DNA of 64,000 bases from Aquipseudomonas alcaligenes NBRC 14159 (GTDB taxonomy: Bacteria; Pseudomonadota; Gammaproteobacteria; Pseudomonadales; Pseudomonadaceae), in NCBI RefSeq assembly GCF_000467105.1, contig NZ_BATI01000003.1, positions 62,001 through 126,000 of the forward strand, read 5' to 3'. This document shows positions 40,289-50,597 of the stretch, one piece after another. The position numbers and the translations under genes are program-made. The stretch's first letter is position 1; the number at the start of each line of letters is the position of its first letter. The notes beneath the pieces are model-generated. The model did no database searches and was not told the DNA's origin. It worked only from the letters and a program-made list of their open reading frames with translations.

Positions 40289-41412
40289 TGGAACGCCTGG
40301 CCAACATCTTCCACCTCGGCATCAAGGAACTGCGCAGCCTGCAGCATGACCTGGCGCTGGTGCTGCTGATCCTCTGGGCCTTCAGCCTGGGCGTGTACTC
40401 CTCGGCCACCAGCATGCCGGAGAGCCTGCACAACGCCGCCATCGCCGTGGTCGACGAAGACCAGTCGCAGCTGTCCGAGCGCCTGGTCCAGGCCTTCCAG
40501 GCACCCTACTTCCGCACCCCGGAACGCATCGACCTGGGCCAGATGGACCAGGGCATGGACTCCGGGCGCTACACCTTCACCCTCAACATCCCGCCGGACT
40601 TCCAGCGCGACGTGCTGGCCGGGCGCAGCCCGGCAATCCAGCTCAACGTCGATGCCACCCAGGTGAGCATGGCCTTCACCGGCGCCGGCTACATCCAGAG
40701 CATTGGCGCAAGCGAAGTGGCCGAGTTCGTCCGCCGCTACCGTGGCGACCTGCCGCAGGCGGCGGAGCTGGCGGTGCGCGTGCAGTTCAACCCGAACCTG
40801 ACGCGCAGCTGGTTCGGTTCGGTGATGGAGGTGATCAACCAGATCACCATGCTGTCGATCATCCTCACCGGCGCCGCGCTGATCCGCGAGCGCGAGCACG
40901 GCACCGTGGAGCACCTGCTGGTGATGCCGGTGACGCCGCTGGAGATCATGCTGGCCAAGGTCTGGTCGATGGGCCTGGTGGTGCTGACGGCGGCAGCGCT
41001 GTCGCTGCTGCTGGTGGTGCAGGGCTGGTTGCAGGTGCCGATCGAAGGCTCGCTGGCGCTGTTCCTCGGCGGCGCGGCGCTGCACCTGTTCGCCACCACC
41101 TCGATGGGCATCTTCTTCGGCACCGTGGCGCGCTCGATGCCGCAGCTGGGCCTGCTGATCATCCTGGTGCTACTGCCGCTACAGATCCTTTCCGGCGGCA
41201 CCACACCGCGCGAAAGCATGCCGGAGCTGGTGCAGCAGATCATGCTGGCGGCACCGACCACCCACTTTGTCGATCTGGCCCAGGCCATTCTCTACCGCGG
41301 CGCCGGGCTCTCCATCGTCTGGCCGCAGCTGCTGGCCATCGCCGGCATCGGCACGCTGTTCTTCATCGCGGCGCTGACGCGCTTTCGCAAGACCCTGGCG
41401 CAGATGGCCTAG
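40288..41412 (+). CDS. ABC-2 type permease (YhhJ-like)
   Basis: 374-residue ABC-2 membrane subunit. An N-terminal helix (LALVLLILWAFSLGVYSSAT) is followed by a large periplasmic domain (about 45-190) and five C-terminal helices. ALIREREHGTVEHLLVMPVTP is the cytoplasmic coupling helix of this family. Its ATG shares one base with the RbbA stop. Third gene of the HlyD-RbbA-permease operon. Confidence 0.92.
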   Translation: MERLANIFHLGIKELRSLQHDLALVLLILWAFSLGVYSSATSMPESLHNAAIAVVDEDQSQLSERLVQAFQAPYFRTPERIDLGQMDQGMDSGRYTFTLNIPPDFQRDVLAGRSPAIQLNVDATQVSMAFTGAGYIQSIGASEVAEFVRRYRGDLPQAAELAVRVQFNPNLTRSWFGSVMEVINQITMLSIILTGAALIREREHGTVEHLLVMPVTPLEIMLAKVWSMGLVVLTAAALSLLLVVQGWLQVPIEGSLALFLGGAALHLFATTSMGIFFGTVARSMPQLGLLIILVLLPLQILSGGTTPRESMPELVQQIMLAAPTTHFVDLAQAILYRGAGLSIVWPQLLAIAGIGTLFFIAALTRFRKTLAQMA

Positions 41413-41436
41413 CCCCGCTGGCGAAGCGTGCCCGCG

Positions 41437-41844
41437 TTACTGGATGATCAGATTGTTGAATAACAGGTCCTCGACGATGGGCTTGCCCTCTTCCTGGGTG
41501 AGCACATCCTGCACCTGCTTCAGCGCTTCCTGGCGCAGCTTCTCCTTCGCCGCCTCGTCGGCCATGCTGGCGTCGCTCTGCTGGGAGAACAGCATCACCA
41601 GCTGGTTGCGGATCAGCGGCTCGTGATGCTCGACCTTCTCCTCCGCTTCGGTGCCGGTCACCCGCAGGGCGATATCGGCCTTGTAGAACTTCAGCTTGGG
41701 CCCGGCGCCGAAGTTGCCGACCAGGGCCGGTACCAGGCTGTAGTAGGCCACTTTGGGCTCGGCCTTTTCTTCCTCGCCACCGCCGCTGGCCAGGGCGACG
41801 CAGGGCAGGAGCAGGGCAAACAGCAGGGCAATGCTTTTCTTCAC
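41437..41844 (-). CDS. FliL-like periplasmic protein
   Basis: 135-residue protein starting with GTG at 41844, after GAGGAA. A signal-like N-terminus (KKSIALLFALLLPCVALASG) is followed by a Glu/Gly-rich stretch and the FliL core (YYSLVPALVGNF, KFYKADIALRVTG ... LIRNQLVMLFSQQ ... LFNNLIIQ). FliL stabilises flagellar stators. This copy is far from any flagellar operon in the window, so it is probably a paralogue with another role. It is convergent with the export operon. Confidence 0.8.
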   Translation of the reverse strand: MKKSIALLFALLLPCVALASGGGEEEKAEPKVAYYSLVPALVGNFGAGPKLKFYKADIALRVTGTEAEEKVEHHEPLIRNQLVMLFSQQSDASMADEAAKEKLRQEALKQVQDVLTQEEGKPIVEDLLFNNLIIQ

Positions 41845-41993
41845 GGGACATTCCTCGGTGCGAATTGCGCCTAGCATAGCCATAGCCGCCCGCGCGCCCA
41901 AGCTTATGGTGTGCCATCAGGTGCGACCATGCTCGTTGACCCACCGGGTGCGCCTCCTACACTGCCGGCAATCACGAACGCGAGGAAAGCGCG

Positions 41994-42974
41994 ATGAAAG
42001 CCCTGCTCTGCAAAGCCTTCGGCCCGGCCTCCAGCCTGGTCCTGGAAGACCTGCCCAGCCCGGAACCGAAGAAGAACGAGGTGCTGATCGAGGTACATGC
42101 CGCCGGCGTCAACTTCCCCGACACCCTGATCATCGAGGGCAAGTACCAGTTCAAGCCGCCCTTCCCCTTCGCCCCGGGTGGCGAGGCGGCCGGCGTGGTC
42201 AAGTCTGTCGGCGAGAAGATCACGCACCTGCGCGCCGGCGACCGGGTCATGGCCCTGACCGGCTGGGGCGGCTTCGCCGAGGAAGTGGCGGTGCCCGGCT
42301 ACAACGTGCTGCCGGTACCCAAGAGCATGGACCTGACCACCGCCGCCGCCTTCGGCATGACCTACGGCACCTCGATGCATGCGCTGAAGCAGCGCGCCAA
42401 CCTGCAGCAGGGCGAGACCCTGCTGGTGCTCGGCGCTTCCGGCGGTGTCGGCCTGGCGGCGGTGGAGATCGGCAAGGCCATGGGCGCCAAGGTGATCGCC
42501 GCGGCGAGCACTGCCGAGAAGCTGGAAGTGGCGCGCAACGCCGGCGCCGACCACCTGATCAACTACAGCGAGCAGAGCCTGAAGGACGAGGTGAAGAAGC
42601 TCACCGGCGGCCAGGGCGTGGATGTGATCTACGATCCGGTGGGTGGCGAACTGTTCGAAGAGGCGTTCCGCTCCATCGCCTGGAACGGCCGCTTCCTGGT
42701 GGTCGGCTTCGCCGCCGGCGGCGGCATACCGGCCCTGCCGGCCAACCTGCCACTGCTCAAGGGCGCAGCCCTGGTCGGCGTGTTCTGGGGCGCCTTCGCC
42801 CAGCGCCAGCCGCAGGACAACGCCGCCAACTTCCAGCAGCTGTTCGCCTGGCATGCCGAGGGCAAGCTCAAGCCGCTGGTATCGCAGACCTTCCCGCTCG
42901 CGCGTGGCGGCGAAGCCATCGACGCGCTGGGCCAGCGCAAGGCGGTGGGCAAGGTGGTGGTGCAGGTGCGCTGA
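41994..42974 (+). CDS. Zinc-free NADPH:quinone oxidoreductase-like MDR protein
   Basis: 326-residue medium-chain reductase of the quinone oxidoreductase branch. The N-terminal GroES-like part has PEPKKNEVLIEVHAAGVNFP and PGGEAAGVVKSVG. The Rossmann part has LVLGASGGVGLAAVEIGKAMG. The structural zinc cysteines of alcohol dehydrogenases are absent. The substrate is unknown. A ribosome site GCGAGGAAAG precedes the ATG. A REP-like element lies directly after the stop. Confidence 0.9.
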   Translation: MKALLCKAFGPASSLVLEDLPSPEPKKNEVLIEVHAAGVNFPDTLIIEGKYQFKPPFPFAPGGEAAGVVKSVGEKITHLRAGDRVMALTGWGGFAEEVAVPGYNVLPVPKSMDLTTAAAFGMTYGTSMHALKQRANLQQGETLLVLGASGGVGLAAVEIGKAMGAKVIAAASTAEKLEVARNAGADHLINYSEQSLKDEVKKLTGGQGVDVIYDPVGGELFEEAFRSIAWNGRFLVVGFAAGGGIPALPANLPLLKGAALVGVFWGAFAQRQPQDNAANFQQLFAWHAEGKLKPLVSQTFPLARGGEAIDALGQRKAVGKVVVQVR

Positions 42975-42976
42975 TA

Positions 42977-43065
42977 CTCCCTCTCCCTATGGGAGAGGGT
43001 GCCCGACAGGGCGGGTGAGGGTGTTCCAGGCGACTCGGAGCGCTCACCCCCGCCCCCTCTCCCGC
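42977..43065. repeat. REP-like element 4, second palindrome incomplete
   Basis: A full palindrome CCCTCTCCC-TAT-GGGAGAGGG (42979-42999) is followed by GGCGGGTGAGGG and a partner CTCACCCCCGCCCCCTCTCCC that lacks its returning arm, as if truncated. Confidence 0.8.
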
Positions 43066-43090
43066 TGACTCAGCCTATCGGATGAACGAA

Positions 43091-43112
43091 AAAGCCGCCC
43101 TCGGGCGGCTTT
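43091..43112. terminator. Bidirectional terminator between quinone oxidoreductase and flavoreductase genes
   Basis: Perfect 10-bp arms AAAGCCGCCC-TC-GGGCGGCTTT with A-rich and T-rich flanks, between convergent genes. Confidence 0.85.
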
Positions 43113-43127
43113 CTCGTTGCCGGGCGA

Positions 43128-44096
43128 TCACTCGCGCGGTGCGTAGGCAAACACGTCGGCGCGCATCTGGTGCGGGTCCATGCCCGCCTCCACCAGCGCA
43201 TCCAGGGTGCCGTAGACCATCGCCGGCGAGCCGCTGGCGTAGACGTGCAGCGCCTTGAGGTCAGGGAAGTCCTCGCACACCGCCTCGTGCAGCAGGCCGC
43301 AGCGACCGCCCCAGGCTTCGGCCTCGCTGACCACCCGGTGCAGCTGCAGTCCCGCCTGCCGCTCCCAGTCCTGCCAATGCGGCAGCTGGTAGAAGTCATC
43401 GGGATGACGCACACCCCAGTAAAGGTGAACCGGGTGACTGAAGCCCGCGGCGCGGCAGTGCTCGATCAGGCTGTGCATCTGCGCCATGCCGGTGCCGGCG
43501 GCGATCAGCACCAGCGGCCCGGCCGGCAGTTCGGCCAGGTGGGTGTCACCGAACGGCATCTGCACCCGCGCCAGGCGGGTGCGGCGCAACTGCGCGATGA
43601 TCTGCCGGCTGCTGTCCTCGCGGGTCAGGATATGCAGCTCCAGGTCGCGGCCGACGTGCGGCGCGGAGGCCAGGGAGAAGGCCGACCACTCGCCGTCGTC
43701 GCGCTGCAGCAGCAGATACTGCCCGGCGTGGTAGCGCGGCGTCTTGCCGGCCGGCGCGCGCAGTACCACCCGGCAGACATCGCCGCCAACCTCGCTCAGC
43801 TCCAGCACCTGGCAGCCGAAGGTACGCACCGGCAGTTCGCCGGGGGAGAGCACGCCGTCCCAGTGCAGCACGCAATCTTCCAGCGGCTCGGCCAGGCAGG
43901 TGAACAGCTCGCCGTGATCCAGCTCGGCGCCGGCCTGGCGCACCCGGCCCTCGACCAGCAGCGCGGCGCAGATGTGGCAGTTGCCGTTGCGGCAGCTCTG
44001 CGGGCAGTCGTAACCGAGGCGCCGGGCACCGTCGAGAATGCGCTCGCCAGCCTGGATCTCGAGCACCGCGCCGGAGGGTTGCAGGGTGACTTTCAT
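43128..44096 (-). CDS. Iron-sulfur flavoreductase (CDP-6-deoxy-glucoseen reductase-like)
   Basis: 322-residue oxidoreductase. An N-terminal plant-type 2Fe-2S ferredoxin domain (about 1-95) has cysteines in CPQSCRNGNCHIC and a fourth Cys in LFTCLAEP. An FAD-binding domain (YHAGQYLLLQ, FSLASAP) and an NAD(P)-binding domain (LVLIAAGTGMAQMHSLI ... VYASGSPAMV) follow. Its ATG overlaps the ubiD stop (44094-44098), so the two are coupled. It may supply reduced flavin or electrons for UbiX/UbiD; this is inference from coupling. The sugar-reductase name is only a database label. Confidence 0.88.
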   Translation of the reverse strand: MKVTLQPSGAVLEIQAGERILDGARRLGYDCPQSCRNGNCHICAALLVEGRVRQAGAELDHGELFTCLAEPLEDCVLHWDGVLSPGELPVRTFGCQVLELSEVGGDVCRVVLRAPAGKTPRYHAGQYLLLQRDDGEWSAFSLASAPHVGRDLELHILTREDSSRQIIAQLRRTRLARVQMPFGDTHLAELPAGPLVLIAAGTGMAQMHSLIEHCRAAGFSHPVHLYWGVRHPDDFYQLPHWQDWERQAGLQLHRVVSEAEAWGGRCGLLHEAVCEDFPDLKALHVYASGSPAMVYGTLDALVEAGMDPHQMRADVFAYAPRE

Positions 44097-45562
44097 CAGT
44101 CGATACCGAGGCTCGCCCACAGCTCATCCACGCGCTTGACCACAGCCTCGTCGCGCTCGATCACCCGTCCCCATTCGCGGCTGGTCTCGCCCGGCCACTT
44201 GTGGGTGGCGTCCAGGCCCATCTTGCTGCCCAGGCCGGACACCGGCGAGGCGAAGTCGAGGTAGTCGATCGGCGTGTTGTCGATCAGCACCGTGTCGCGC
44301 TTGGGGTCCATGCGCGTGGTAATCGCCCAGATCACGTCGTTCCAGTCGCGGGCGTTGATGTCGTCGTCGGTGACGATGACGAACTTGGTGTACATGAACT
44401 GGCGCAGGAACGACCACACGCCGAGCATCACCCGCTTGGCATGGCCGGGGTACTGCTTCTTCATGGTCACCACCGCCATGCGGTAGGAGCAGCCTTCCGG
44501 CGGCAGGTAGAAGTCGGTGATCTCCGGGAACTGCTTCTGCAGGATCGGCACGAACACCTCGTTCAGCGCCACGCCGAGGATCGCCGGCTCATCCGGTGGT
44601 CGTCCGGTATAGGTGCTGTGGTAGATCGGATCGCGCCGACGGGTAATGCGCTCGACGGTGAACACCGGGAAGGTGTCGACCTCGTTGTAGTAGCCGGTGT
44701 GGTCGCCGTAGGGCCCTTCCGGCGCGGTCTCGCCCAGATGGATCACGCCTTCGAGGACGATCTCGGCACTGGCCGGCACCTGCAGGTCGGAGCCGATGGC
44801 CTTGACCAGCTCGGTGCGATGGCCACGCAGCAAGCCGGCAAAGGCGTACTCGGAGAGGGTGTCCGGCACCGGCGTCACCGCGCCGAGGATGGTCGCCGGA
44901 TCGGCACCCAGGGCCACGCACACCGGGTAAGGCTTGTCCGGGTGCTTCAGGCACCACTCGCGGAAGTCCAGGGCGCCACCGCGGTGGCTGAGCCAGCGCA
45001 TGATCACCTTGTTGCGGCCGATCACCTGCTGGCGGTAGATGCCGAGGTTCTGCCGTTCCTTGTTCGGCCCCTTGGTGATGGTCAGGCCCCAGGTGATCAG
45101 CGGCGCGGCGTCGCCCGGCCAGCAGTGCTGGATCGGCAACCTGGTCAGATCGACCGCCTCGCCCTCTTCGATCACCTCGTGGCAGGGCGCATCCTTGAGC
45201 ACCTTGGGCGCCATGCTGATGACCTTCTTGAAGATCGGCAGCTTGCTCCAGGCATCCTTGAGGCCCTTGGGCGGCTCGGGTTCCTTGAGGAAGGCCAGCA
45301 GCTTGCCGATCTCGCGCAGCTCGCCGACATCCTCGGCGCCCATGCCCAGCGCCACGCGCTTCGGGGTGCCGAACAGGTTGCCGAGCACCGGCACGGCGAA
45401 GCCGGTCGGTTGCTCGAACAGCAGCGCAGGGCCGCCCTTGCGCAGGGTGCGGTCGCAGATTTCGGTCATCTCCAGCACGGGAGAAACCGGGGTCTGGATG
45501 CGCTTGAGCTCGCCGCGCTTTTCCAGCTCGCGGATGAAGTCGCGCAGATCGCGGTACTGCAT
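44096..45562 (-). CDS. ubiD: 4-hydroxy-3-polyprenylbenzoate decarboxylase
   Basis: 488-residue UbiD, the prenylated-FMN-dependent decarboxylase of ubiquinone synthesis. Clear family segments: [20 protein letters not shown] at the start, the [18 protein letters not shown] cofactor-site region, and [20 protein letters not shown] with the catalytic acidic residues. The length agrees with E. coli UbiD. It is first in a two-gene unit with the flavoreductase and lies downstream of rho. Confidence 0.96.
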   Translation of the reverse strand: MQYRDLRDFIRELEKRGELKRIQTPVSPVLEMTEICDRTLRKGGPALLFEQPTGFAVPVLGNLFGTPKRVALGMGAEDVGELREIGKLLAFLKEPEPPKGLKDAWSKLPIFKKVISMAPKVLKDAPCHEVIEEGEAVDLTRLPIQHCWPGDAAPLITWGLTITKGPNKERQNLGIYRQQVIGRNKVIMRWLSHRGGALDFREWCLKHPDKPYPVCVALGADPATILGAVTPVPDTLSEYAFAGLLRGHRTELVKAIGSDLQVPASAEIVLEGVIHLGETAPEGPYGDHTGYYNEVDTFPVFTVERITRRRDPIYHSTYTGRPPDEPAILGVALNEVFVPILQKQFPEITDFYLPPEGCSYRMAVVTMKKQYPGHAKRVMLGVWSFLRQFMYTKFVIVTDDDINARDWNDVIWAITTRMDPKRDTVLIDNTPIDYLDFASPVSGLGSKMGLDATHKWPGETSREWGRVIERDEAVVKRVDELWASLGID

Positions 45563-45632
45563 GCTTGGGCCTCACAGGTCGGGGCGCAAAGTTTAGCGCC
45601 GAACTCGGTCATTCAGAAGGCCGCAGAAACGC

Positions 45633-45656
45633 AAAGGCCGGGTTTCCCCGGCCTTT
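45633..45656. terminator. Terminator between rho and ubiD
   Basis: Perfect 10-bp arms AAAGGCCGGG-TTTC-CCCGGCCTTT, located 16 bases beyond the rho stop on the minus strand, just upstream of ubiD. Confidence 0.8.
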
Positions 45657-45671
45657 GTGGCAACGTCTGGA

Positions 45672-46931
<1,260 letters not shown>

Positions 46932-47121
46932 AGGAATGACATGATTATGAGGAAGGGAAGGAAAGCACTGGGCTTTACAGGCCGCGCCGCGGAGAAGGCG
47001 ACTGGATCGCTCGATATTATCGGGGAGGGTGCGTCGGCGACGGCTTGAGGGGCAACGGGGAACCCGCTGCAGGCCCGAATGTAACACCGGGTTTGGCGCG
47101 ACGTCCAGCCTGCGCCCAGAA

Positions 47122-47148
47122 AAAAGCCCCGCACTGTGCGGGGCTTTT
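47122..47148 (-). terminator. Terminator of trxA
   Basis: Perfect 11-bp arms AAAAGCCCCGC-ACTGT-GCGGGGCTTTT, 12 bases after the trxA stop on the minus strand, with a run of A/T at both ends. Confidence 0.88.
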
Positions 47149-47159
47149 CGCATGACGCC

Positions 47160-47486
47160 TTAGATGTTGGCGTCGAGGAAGGCCGCCAGCTGCGACTTGG
47201 ACAGGGCGCCGACCTTGGTGGCCTCGACATTGCCGTTCTTGAACAGCATCAGGGTCGGGATGCCACGCACGCCGTACTTCGGCGGGGTTTCCTGGTTCTC
47301 GTCGATGTTCAGCTTGCAGACCTTCAGCTTGCCGGCATAGGTCTGGGCAATCTCGTCCAGTACCGGGGCGATCATCTTGCACGGGCCGCACCACTCGGCC
47401 CAGTAGTCGACCAGAACCGGGCCATCGGCCTTGATCACGTCGGCTTCGAAGCTGGCATCGCTGACGTTGGTGATGAAGTCGCTCAT
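47160..47486 (-). CDS. trxA: Thioredoxin 1
   Basis: 108-residue thioredoxin with the redox motif WCGPC in [15 protein letters not shown] and the cis-proline loop GIPTLMLF. Start [10 protein letters not shown] at 47486. It reduces protein disulfides in the cytoplasm. It is divergent from ppx and upstream of rho, the conserved trxA-rho order. Confidence 0.97.
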   Translation of the reverse strand: MSDFITNVSDASFEADVIKADGPVLVDYWAEWCGPCKMIAPVLDEIAQTYAGKLKVCKLNIDENQETPPKYGVRGIPTLMLFKNGNVEATKVGALSKSQLAAFLDANI

Positions 47487-47572
47487 GTACAGTCTCCGTG
47501 ACTCGGAAGCAAAAAGTGGCGCCATCATAGCCCGCATCCGCCCATGCTGAAAGCCGCTGGCCATTGAGCTTG

Positions 47573-47593
47573 ACTATCAATGCTTTTGATAGT
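47573..47593. promoter_or_regulatory. 21-bp perfect palindrome between trxA and ppx
   Basis: Arms ACTATCAA and TTGATAGT are exactly complementary around the spacer TGCTT. The site is AT-rich against a GC-rich background, 87 bases before trxA and 108 before ppx, so it is well placed as an operator for either gene. Confidence 0.55.
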
Positions 47594-47700
47594 GCCGATG
47601 AAAGACTACGGCAACCCGGCCATCGCCGGTTAACATGCAACCATTGAGGTGGCCGCTCGAGCAGCGAGAGGGCCGATGTTTTGCCAAGGGACCCGATTGC

Positions 47701-49200
47701 ATGCCCACTACCGCCAAACAGTTCCCCCTGATCGCCGCCATCGACCTGGGCTCCAACAGCTTCCACATGGTGCTCGCCAAGGCCGACCACGGCGAGATCC
47801 GCATCCTCGAGCGGCTCGGTGAGAAGGTCCAGCTGGCCGCCGGCCTGGATGAAGAACGCCAGCTCAGCGAGGAGGCCATGCAGCGCGGCCTGGACTGCCT
47901 GCGTCGTTTTGGCCAGCTGATCCAGGGCCTGCCGCAGGGTGCCGTGCGCATCGTCGGCACCAACGCCCTGCGCGAGGCGCGCAACCGCGCCGAGTTCATC
48001 CGTCGCGCCAACGAGCTGCTGGGCCACCAGGTGGAAGTCATCTCCGGCCGCGAAGAGGCGCGCCTGATCTACCTGGGCGTGTCGCACAGCATCGCCGACA
48101 CCCCCGGCAAGCGCCTGGTCGTCGACATCGGCGGCGGCAGCACCGAGTTCATCGTCGGCCAGCGCTTCGAGCCACTGCTGCGCGAGAGCCTGCAGATGGG
48201 CTGCGTCAGCTACACCCAGCGCTACTTCCGTGACGGCAAGATCACCCCGGCGCGCTATGCCCAGGCCTACACCGCCGCACGCCTGGAGCTGATGAGCATC
48301 GAACAGGGCCTGCAGCGCCTGGGCTGGCAGGAATCGGTCGGCGCCTCCGGGACCATTCGCGCCGTGGGCCTGGCGATCAAGGCCGGCGGCCTGGGCAATG
48401 GCGAGATCAACCCCGAGGGCCTGGCCTGGCTGAAGCGCAAGGTGTTCAAGCTGGGCGAGGTGGACAAGCTGGAGATCGACGGCATCAAGCCCGACCGTCG
48501 GCAGATCTTCCCGGCCGGCCTGGCCATCGCCGAGGCCATCTTCGACGCCCTCGACCTGCAGCGCATGGATCATTCCGAAGGCGCGCTGCGCGAGGGTGTG
48601 CTCTACGACCTGCTCGGCCGCCACCACCACGAGGACGTGCGCGAGCGCACCCTGGGCGCACTGATGGAGCGCTACCACGTCGACCTGCAGCAGGCCGCGC
48701 GAGTCGAGGCCAAGGCCTTGCAGGCCCTGGAAAAGGTCGCCGAGGCCTGGCAGCTGGACCAGGACTGGCACAGCGACCTGCTGCAGTGGGGCGCGCGGGT
48801 CCACGAGATCGGTCTGGACATCGCCCACTACCAGTACCACAAGCATGGAGCCTACCTGATCGAGCACTCGGACCTGTCCGGCTTCTCCCGCCGCGACCAG
48901 CTGATGCTGGCCCTGCTGGTGCGCGGCCACCGCCGCAATATCCCCAAGGACCGCTTCGCCGAGTTCGGCGACGACGGTGTGCAGCTGCTGCGCCTGTGCG
49001 TGCTGCTGCGCTTCGCCATCCTCTTCCACCACATCCGCGGCACCCAGGAAATGCCCAAGGTGCAGCTCAAGGCCGGTCCGCAGAGCCTCGACCTGACCTT
49101 CCCGGAAGGCTGGCTGGCCGCCAACCCGCTGACCCAGGCCGACTTCGAGCAGGAAGCCGAGTGGCTGACCCGCATCAATTTCGTGCTGACCGTGCGCTGA
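47701..49200 (+). CDS. ppx: Exopolyphosphatase
   Basis: 499-residue Ppx/GppA-family phosphatase that removes terminal phosphates from polyphosphate. The actin-like ATPase motifs are [17 protein letters not shown] at the start and [14 protein letters not shown] (phosphate loop 2). A C-terminal HD-like helical domain is seen in [23 protein letters not shown] at 47701 is used rather than 47635, which lacks homology. In P. aeruginosa ppk lies next to ppx; here the neighbour downstream is serA. Confidence 0.95.
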   Translation: MPTTAKQFPLIAAIDLGSNSFHMVLAKADHGEIRILERLGEKVQLAAGLDEERQLSEEAMQRGLDCLRRFGQLIQGLPQGAVRIVGTNALREARNRAEFIRRANELLGHQVEVISGREEARLIYLGVSHSIADTPGKRLVVDIGGGSTEFIVGQRFEPLLRESLQMGCVSYTQRYFRDGKITPARYAQAYTAARLELMSIEQGLQRLGWQESVGASGTIRAVGLAIKAGGLGNGEINPEGLAWLKRKVFKLGEVDKLEIDGIKPDRRQIFPAGLAIAEAIFDALDLQRMDHSEGALREGVLYDLLGRHHHEDVRERTLGALMERYHVDLQQAARVEAKALQALEKVAEAWQLDQDWHSDLLQWGARVHEIGLDIAHYQYHKHGAYLIEHSDLSGFSRRDQLMLALLVRGHRRNIPKDRFAEFGDDGVQLLRLCVLLRFAILFHHIRGTQEMPKVQLKAGPQSLDLTFPEGWLAANPLTQADFEQEAEWLTRINFVLTVR

Positions 49201-49216
49201 ACAGAACGCGGGCATG

Positions 49217-49244
49217 AAAAAGGGAGGCCGAGGCCTCCCTTTTT
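49217..49244. terminator. Bidirectional terminator between ppx and serA
   Basis: Perfect 13-bp arms AAAAAGGGAGGCC-GA-GGCCTCCCTTTTT with T-runs on both strands, between convergent genes. Confidence 0.9.
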
Positions 49245-49262
49245 CGTTGCAGCGAAACGCCC

Positions 49263-50492
49263 TTAGAACAGGACGCGGCTGCGGATGGTGCCGGTGACGT
49301 GCTGCAGCTTCTCCAGCGCCAGGTCAGAGTATTCCTTGTCCACGTCGATCACCACGTAGCCGACCTTGTCGTTGGTCTGCAGGAACTGGCCGGAGATGTT
49401 GATGCCGTTGTCGGCGAACACCTTGTTGATCTCGCTCATCACGCCCGGCACGTTCTGGTGGATGTGCAGCAGGCGATGCTTGCCCGGGTGCGCCGGCAGG
49501 GCGACTTCCGGGAAGTTCACGGAAGACACCGAAGTACCGTTGTCGCTGTACTTGACCAGTTTCTCGGCCACTTCCAGGCCGATGTTGGCCTGGGCTTCGG
49601 CGGTGGAGCCGCCGATGTGCGGGGTCAGGATCACGCGATCCAGGCCGCGCAGCGGGCTTTCGAACTCTTCATCGTTGGACTTCGGCTCGACCGGGAACAC
49701 GTCGATGGCGGCGCCGATCAGGTGCTCGTCCTTGATCGCGGCGGCCAGGTGGTCCAGCTCGACCACGGTGCCACGGGCGGCGTTGATCAGGATGCCGCCC
49801 TTCTTCATGGCGCGGATTTCCTTCTCGCCGATCATCCACTGGGTGGACGGCAGCTCCGGCACGTGCAGCGACACGATGTCGCACAGGCCCAGCAGCTCGT
49901 GCAGGTTGCCGATCTGCGTGGCGTTACCCAGCGGCAGCTTGGTCACGGTGTCGTAGAAGAACACCTGCATGCCCAGCGCTTCGGCCAGTACCGACAGCTG
50001 GGTGCCGATCGAGCCGTAGCCGACGATGCCGAGCTTCTTGCCGCGGATCTCGAAGGAGTTGGCCGCCGACTTGATCCAGCCACCGCGGTGGCAGGAGGCG
50101 TTCTTTTCCGGAATGCCGCGCAGCAGCAGGATGGCCTCGGCCAGCACCAGTTCGGCCACCGAGCGGGTATTGGAATAGGGCGCGTTGAACACGGCAATAC
50201 CGCGCTCGCGGGCAGCGTTCAGGTCGACCTGGTTGGTGCCGATGCAGAAGCAGCCGACGGCGACCAGCTTCTTGGCGCAGTCGAACACCTCGGCGGTCAG
50301 CTGGGTACGCGAACGGATGCCAACGAAGTGGGCATCGGCGATCTTGGCCTTCAGCTCTTCGTCGGACAGGGCGCCCTTGAGGTACTCGATGTTGGTGTAG
50401 CCAGCGGCCTTCAGGGTGTCGACGGCGTTCTGGTGCACGCCTTCCAGCAGAAGGAACTTGATCTTGCTCTTGTCGAGAGAGGTCTTGCTCAT
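49263..50492 (-). CDS. serA: D-3-phosphoglycerate dehydrogenase
   Basis: 409-residue SerA, first enzyme of serine synthesis. The NAD motif is LGIVGYGSIGTQLSVLAEAL, catalytic Arg is in CFCIGTNQVDL onward, Glu in the ARGTVVELDHLA region and His in TPHIGGSTAEAQANIG. A C-terminal ACT domain (about 335-409, LLHIHQNVPGVMSEINKVF) allows serine feedback. SerA of pseudomonads also reduces 2-oxoglutarate to D-2-hydroxyglutarate, linking it to the divergent neighbour. Confidence 0.97.
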   Translation of the reverse strand: MSKTSLDKSKIKFLLLEGVHQNAVDTLKAAGYTNIEYLKGALSDEELKAKIADAHFVGIRSRTQLTAEVFDCAKKLVAVGCFCIGTNQVDLNAARERGIAVFNAPYSNTRSVAELVLAEAILLLRGIPEKNASCHRGGWIKSAANSFEIRGKKLGIVGYGSIGTQLSVLAEALGMQVFFYDTVTKLPLGNATQIGNLHELLGLCDIVSLHVPELPSTQWMIGEKEIRAMKKGGILINAARGTVVELDHLAAAIKDEHLIGAAIDVFPVEPKSNDEEFESPLRGLDRVILTPHIGGSTAEAQANIGLEVAEKLVKYSDNGTSVSSVNFPEVALPAHPGKHRLLHIHQNVPGVMSEINKVFADNGINISGQFLQTNDKVGYVVIDVDKEYSDLALEKLQHVTGTIRSRVLF

Positions 50493-50568
50493 CGGAGTAC
50501 CTGTGGTCCCACAAAAAGTGTCAGGAAATCGGCCATGGCCGACCCCGCGGATCGGCTCGGGGGCACGA

Positions 50569-50597
50569 TTGACGGGGTGCGTATGCTACCATATGCA
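50569..50597 (+). promoter_or_regulatory. Candidate sigma-70 promoter for D-2-hydroxyglutarate dehydrogenase
   Basis: TTGACG at 50569-50574 and TATGCA at 50592-50597 are spaced by 17 bases, 72 bases before the gene. The -10 match is modest. The large palindrome at 50574-50601 overlaps both elements. Confidence 0.4.

Noticed and set aside
47573..47593. OxyR binding site at the trxA/ppx dyad
   Set aside because: The tetranucleotide spacing (CTAT-N11-ATAG) does not fit the OxyR pattern of ATAG/CTAT blocks separated by seven bases, so I kept only the neutral palindrome call.
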